Assembly: GCF_013623775.1 (NCBI RefSeq)
Contig: NZ_JABFAM010000006.1
Span: forward strand, 62,001-126,000
Length of the DNA stretch: 64,000 nt
Reading direction: 5' to 3'
Source: Rufibacter sp. XAAS-G3-1
GTDB taxonomy: Bacteria; Bacteroidota; Bacteroidia; Cytophagales; Hymenobacteraceae
In this document: positions 60,644 through 64,000 of the stretch, piece after piece
Layout: every line of letters starts with the position of its first letter
Numbering within the stretch: position 1 is the stretch's first letter
Position numbers and translations under genes: made by a program
The notes under the pieces: generated by a model
Databases searched by the model: none
Seen by the model: only the letters and a program-made list of their open reading frames with translations
Told to the model about the DNA's origin: nothing

Positions 60644-62491
60644 GTGAAACGAATACTTACCAGATCATTCAGCTACTTTTTCTTTTGGGTTCTCTTCTTC
60701 GAGATTTGCCGGGCTACTTTTCTCCTTTACCATTACCCAAAAACCGCCTCGCTTACGGCCTCAGAAATTAGCAAAGTGTTTTGGTTCGGCCTCCGGATGG
60801 ACTTTTCCTTTGCCGCGTATCTGAGCGTGCTTCCGTTTCTGCTGTTCCTGTTTGAAGTGGCCTTGCAAAAGAAGGTGTTCCTTCAACTGGTAAGTGGGTT
60901 TACCTATGTGTTGCTGCCGCTGGTGGCGTTGCTGGTCACCATTGATCTGGAATTATACTCGGCCTGGGGTTTCCGGCTAGATTCCACCCCCCTGCAGTAC
61001 CTCAATACGCCCGCCGAAATGCTGGCCTCTACCGCCTCGGCCCCGGTGTGGCTGCTGGTACTCCTATATATAGTATTGGTGGTGCTGGGACTGGCAGGGT
61101 ATTCTTTTCTCAGACGAAAATGGACTGTTTCACCCAAAAGAAGCCCAAAACAGCTGGCAGCCGAGCTGTTGCTCAGCCTGTTCCTGCTGGCCTTACTGAT
61201 ATTGCCCATTAGAGGTGGCTGGCAGCAGATTCCGCTGAACCAGAGCGACGTGTATTTCTCCCAGAAGATTTTCGCGAACCACGCCGGGGTAAATGTGCCC
61301 TGGAATGTGATGCATTCGGTCATCAAGAAAAACCACCAGACCAAGAACCCCTACCAGTATTTAGAGCAAGAGCGGGCGCAGGCGCTGGTGCAGGAACTGT
61401 ATCAACCCAAAGGCGACTCCGTTCCTTCCTTGCTTAGGGTAAAGCAACCTAACGTGCTGTTCATCATCCTGGAAAGCTATACGGCTAAGTTTATTGGGGG
61501 CTTGGGTGGCCCGGCTGAAGTCACGCCCAATTTCAACGCGCTGGCTAAAGAAGGCATCCTGTTCCAGAACATCTACGCCGCCGGTGACCGAAGCGAGAAA
61601 GGCATGGTGGCGCTGCTCAGCGGCTATCCCGTGCAGACTACTACCTCCATTATTAAAACGCCTAAGAAAACCGAACGGCTGCCCCAGCTGGCCGCTGAAT
61701 TGAAGAAAGTAGGCTACGGCGCCAGCTATTACTATGGGGGTGAACTGGCGTTTGCCAACATCAAGTCGTACCTCATCAACGGGCAATATGATAAACTGGT
61801 GGAGAAATCTGATTTCGGGAGCGAACACTACAACTCCAAGTGGGGCGTACATGACCACCTTCTCTTTGACAAGATCCTCTCCGATCACCAGAACCCCAAA
61901 GAACCGTTCCTCACCACCATCTTCACCCTCAGCAGCCACGAGCCCTACGACGTACCCATTCCCACCAGGTTTCCCGGAAACGAGGAAGAAACGCAGTTCA
62001 AAAACTCCTTCTACTACACCGATTGGGCCTTGGGCCGCTTCATCTCCGTCGCCAAAAAAATGCCTTGGTGGCAGAATACCTTGGTCGTTTTAGTCGCCGA
62101 CCACGGACACCAATTCCCGGGTCGTGACCAGAACGATGCTCCCTCCAAATTCCGGATTCCGCTGCTGATGATTGGCGGAGCGTTGGCCGTAAAAGACACG
62201 GTGGTATCCACCATTGGATCTCAGACCGACATTGTCCCCACCCTTTTGCAGCAGATGGGCTTGCCGACGGACCACTTTGCCTGGAGCAAAAACCTGCTGG
62301 ATGCCAAAGCCACCCCGTTCGCCTTTTACGTTTTCAACGATGGGTTCGGGATGGTGACGCCGCAAGGCGCGGTGACGTTTGACAACGTGGCGAAACAACC
62401 TATTCTGCGGGAGGCGGGGGTGTCAGACAAACAGTTGGAACAAGGCAAAGCCTACATGCAAACCAGTTTCGGAGATTTTCTAAGGAAGTAG
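60644..62491 (+). CDS. LtaS/sulfatase-family membrane phosphotransferase-like protein
   Basis: Start chosen at GTG 60644 (M-K-R-I-L-T-R-S), since the upstream 40 codons overlap a good promoter; 615 residues. Five membrane helices occupy about residues 10-200 (for example FFFWVLFFEICRATFLLYHY, LLVLLYIVLVVLGLAGYSFL). The extracytoplasmic domain has the alkaline-phosphatase/sulfatase fold: LFIILESYTAKF (metal E), AAGDRSEKGMVALLSGYP (nucleophile loop), and VLVADHGHQFPG (metal D-H). The nucleophile loop has S where this group usually has T (G-x-R-T-x-K-G). It may transfer a phospho-group to lipids or glycans; Bacteroidota lack LTA, so the substrate is unknown. Confidence 0.88.
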   Translation: MKRILTRSFSYFFFWVLFFEICRATFLLYHYPKTASLTASEISKVFWFGLRMDFSFAAYLSVLPFLLFLFEVALQKKVFLQLVSGFTYVLLPLVALLVTIDLELYSAWGFRLDSTPLQYLNTPAEMLASTASAPVWLLVLLYIVLVVLGLAGYSFLRRKWTVSPKRSPKQLAAELLLSLFLLALLILPIRGGWQQIPLNQSDVYFSQKIFANHAGVNVPWNVMHSVIKKNHQTKNPYQYLEQERAQALVQELYQPKGDSVPSLLRVKQPNVLFIILESYTAKFIGGLGGPAEVTPNFNALAKEGILFQNIYAAGDRSEKGMVALLSGYPVQTTTSIIKTPKKTERLPQLAAELKKVGYGASYYYGGELAFANIKSYLINGQYDKLVEKSDFGSEHYNSKWGVHDHLLFDKILSDHQNPKEPFLTTIFTLSSHEPYDVPIPTRFPGNEEETQFKNSFYYTDWALGRFISVAKKMPWWQNTLVVLVADHGHQFPGRDQNDAPSKFRIPLLMIGGALAVKDTVVSTIGSQTDIVPTLLQQMGLPTDHFAWSKNLLDAKATPFAFYVFNDGFGMVTPQGAVTFDNVAKQPILREAGVSDKQLEQGKAYMQTSFGDFLRK

Positions 62492-62773
62492 CTGTTAGTT
62501 ATTGGTTGTTAGTTTTTGGTTGTTAGTTGAAATGGACGAATCATGGCATGGACGAATCATAGCGGAGGGCAGGAACACGAACCCGGCAAAACTGACGGCC
62601 GTCTTCTCGTATCAGGTCGCCACGCGTTGCAAGCCCTGGGTGATGTGGGGCGCGCCGCTACGGGCGACCAGTTCCCACTGATGGTCTATGGTCTGGTAGC
62701 GTCTCATACCCTTTTTAACTTATGAGCAACATCTGCCAGAAATCATTCACTATTTGTCAACACGGCCTGAAAT

Positions 62774-62811
62774 CATTTTTAAGGTGTTTTCTGGAAAAGT
62801 GGCCTAAAACT
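62774..62811. repeat. Family A palindrome (copy)
   Basis: TCATTTTTAAGGTGTTTTCT with AAAAGTGGCCTAAAACT, in the intergenic region 62492-63379. Short near-tandem repeats (gttgttagtt; atggacgaatcat) lie at 62493-62557. No gene is supported. Confidence 0.5.
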
Positions 62812-62852
62812 CAGTAAAAAACACCAATTAAGAAGCTCATGCTGAGTAGTTA

Positions 62853-62889
62853 TAAAAAAGGCCGGAGCAAAAGCTCCGGCCTTTTTTAT
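62853..62889. terminator. Strong bidirectional terminator hairpin
   Basis: AAAAAAGGCCGGAGC and GCTCCGGCCTTTTTT around AAAA, a very stable stem with A and T tracts, about 360 bp after the LtaS-type gene. Confidence 0.92.
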
Positions 62890-62916
62890 AAGACAGTTTT
62901 AACTCAAAGCTGTTTA

Positions 62917-62955
62917 CAGTTTTGCGCCTGTTTTCCTAAAAATACCCTGAAAACG
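62917..62955. repeat. Family A palindrome (copy)
   Basis: AGTTTTGCGCCTGTTTTCC with AAAAATACCCTGAAAACGG. Confidence 0.6.
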
Positions 62956-62998
62956 GCGGTACAAGCAAATGCTCGCGGCTGTATGCAAATAACGGCCT

Positions 62999-63040
62999 CT
63001 TGTTTTTGGCCTGTTTTCATAAAAGTAATCTAAAAACAAG
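62999..63040. repeat. Family A palindrome (copy)
   Basis: CTTGTTTTTGGCCTGTTTTC, centre AT, then AAAAGTAATCTAAAAACAAG, with near-perfect arms. Confidence 0.75.
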
Positions 63041-63188
63041 AGGCATAACCCGGACACTTGCCCCAGAGGATTGCTTTAAATGCCGGTTAATGAAAAACTC
63101 TAAACATGTTCCTCAAAAAATCATGAATCAACCAAAGACTCTGCAAGATTCATTTCAAGCATTTACGATTGATCTAAAGTAGATTAGG

Positions 63189-63361
63189 AACCTGTTTAGA
63201 GCTCTTTATTTCACCTATTTCAATGACATGGCTGGCGCAAGCGTCTGTCTGCTGGTGCTCACGTTTTCAAGCTGCTTTTTGAAAAACAGCTTAGAAACAG
63301 AAGCCTCCTGGCCCACTAAGCTACCAGCGGGTGATGAAGTTAAACTCTAAACAGGTTTATG
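63189..63361. repeat. Nested inverted-repeat element
   Basis: Ends AACCTGTTTAGAG and CTCTAAACAGGTTT are inverted repeats bounding about 170 bp. Inside are a family C relative (63231-63256, ggcgcaagcgtctgt) and a family A palindrome (63262-63299). It lies immediately downstream of the T9SS cargo gene. Confidence 0.65.
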
Positions 63362-63379
63362 ACACCTCTCTTTGAAGAC

Positions 63380-64000
63380 TTATAATTGTTTGATAACTTT
63401 TTTGACCTCTTCCAAACCATTTGCTCTAAGACGAATAAAGTACAAGCCATTGGCTAGATTCTGTAAAGACACAGTTTGCAGAATCTCGCCGGCAGTTTTG
63501 TTCAGAATAATACTTCTAACAACTTTACCAGAAGCATTCAGCACGTCTACAGTTAACTCACCCATTATTGGACGGCCTATCTGCAACTGAACCTTATCTC
63601 GAACTGGGTTCGGGTAAACTGACCAGCTGTCCTCTAATGTCTCTCCATTGAGTGACGAGTCTGCTGACACCGAAGATTTGGCTGATTGTGCTTTCAGGGA
63701 AGAATCGGCCTCCATTCCCTCACTTTGTTGTTGCTTGCTATTTTTTTTAGTGATAGGATGGTCAATGTAAGAGGTAACCTTAAGCCCATTACCAGTCGCG
63801 TTACCCAGATGCATGCGGTAAGTGAACCGCTGCCCATCATTCCAGTTGTTACGTAAAGTGAGCGTCCATTGCGTACCGGAGCCCTCTATACCAGTTACTT
63901 CGTTGCCGTCTATTTCATAGCCTCCGGTACCTGACTGATTAACGGACTTATCATACGTGATGGTTAACTTCTTGCCGTTGGCTTCCACAGAGGTGATTTG
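63380..64000 (-). CDS. T9SS type A sorting-domain protein, C-terminal part (5' end beyond the window)
   Basis: The frame is open to the window edge; about 206 codons are visible. Near the visible N-terminus it reads beta-sandwich-like (VNQSGTGGYEIDGNEVTGIE, WTLTLRNNWNDGQRFTYRMH), followed by a K/S/Q-rich linker. The end is a classic type IX secretion tail: SWSVYPNPVRDKVQLQIG, then LNASGKVVRSIIL, LANGLYFIRLRANG and final KKVIKQL. The protein is thus carried across the outer membrane by the T9SS and likely anchored or released at the surface. The catalytic or main domain is outside the window. Confidence 0.93.
   Translation of the reverse strand, partial: QITSVEANGKKLTITYDKSVNQSGTGGYEIDGNEVTGIEGSGTQWTLTLRNNWNDGQRFTYRMHLGNATGNGLKVTSYIDHPITKKNSKQQQSEGMEADSSLKAQSAKSSVSADSSLNGETLEDSWSVYPNPVRDKVQLQIGRPIMGELTVDVLNASGKVVRSIILNKTAGEILQTVSLQNLANGLYFIRLRANGLEEVKKVIKQL

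Overview
The window reads as a chromosomal segment of a member of the Bacteroidota, most likely order Cytophagales and family Hymenobacteraceae (Rufibacter/Pontibacter/Hymenobacter type). The signs are a SusC/SusD pair, a C-terminal type IX secretion sorting tail, TTTG...TAnnTTTG promoters, a type III glutamine synthetase, DUF349 and RagB-type proteins, and intergenic DNA crowded with palindromic repeats. The genus is inference; the phylum-level call is firm.

Layout. 1-8.3 kb: a secreted barrel protein, an aspartic-protease/CBM48 gene pair, a glycoside-hydrolase-like lipoprotein and a thioredoxin-fold protein. 8.8-12.5 kb: mnmE followed by a decayed mobile island (interrupted helix-turn-helix gene, integrase stub, an IS3-family element with a substituted catalytic residue). 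12.9-24.3 kb: small hypotheticals, a frameshifted lipoprotein gene, a cysteine-desulfurase-like enzyme, truC, an HD hydrolase with two tandem M14 carboxypeptidases (one lacking every active-site residue), and a BamA/TamA-like barrel. 25.1-36.1 kb: seven genes on the minus strand that I regard as the most novel content: vWA-like lipoprotein, small membrane protein, tubulin/FtsZ-like GTPase, giant actin/Hsp70-fold ATPase, membrane-anchored Q/P-rich coiled-coil protein, MotA/TolQ/ZorA-like channel with a long coiled-coil tail, and MotB/OmpA/ZorB-like stator. 37-43.5 kb: a cupin, two tandem tRNA-Thr genes, a DUF349 protein, a YqgE protein, pdxH, DUF1015 and maf. 43.8-48.4 kb: an sdaAB-tolC-adaptor-gpsA operon. 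48.6-57.5 kb: kynA, a susD/susC pair, an FAD oxidoreductase and a CoA-binding protein. 58.2-64 kb: glutamine synthetase III, an LtaS-type sulfatase-fold membrane enzyme and the 3' part of a T9SS cargo gene that runs off the window.

How parts work together. The 25-36 kb cluster combines a predicted ion-driven membrane motor (channel plus peptidoglycan-binding stator) with two nucleotide-dependent cytoskeletal-type proteins and envelope anchors. No nuclease or helicase is present, so it is not a standard Zorya defence system. A membrane-remodelling, transport or defence machine is possible, but function is not proven by sequence.

A second theme is intergenic repeats. A 38-bp palindrome (family A) occurs about 35 times, almost always between genes and often just after stop codons. 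Other families (B, C, D, E, F, G, H, K) combine into composite modules. Family D (three copies of about 280-330 bp) has a core with nested complementary arms and may be a structured RNA or a non-autonomous element.
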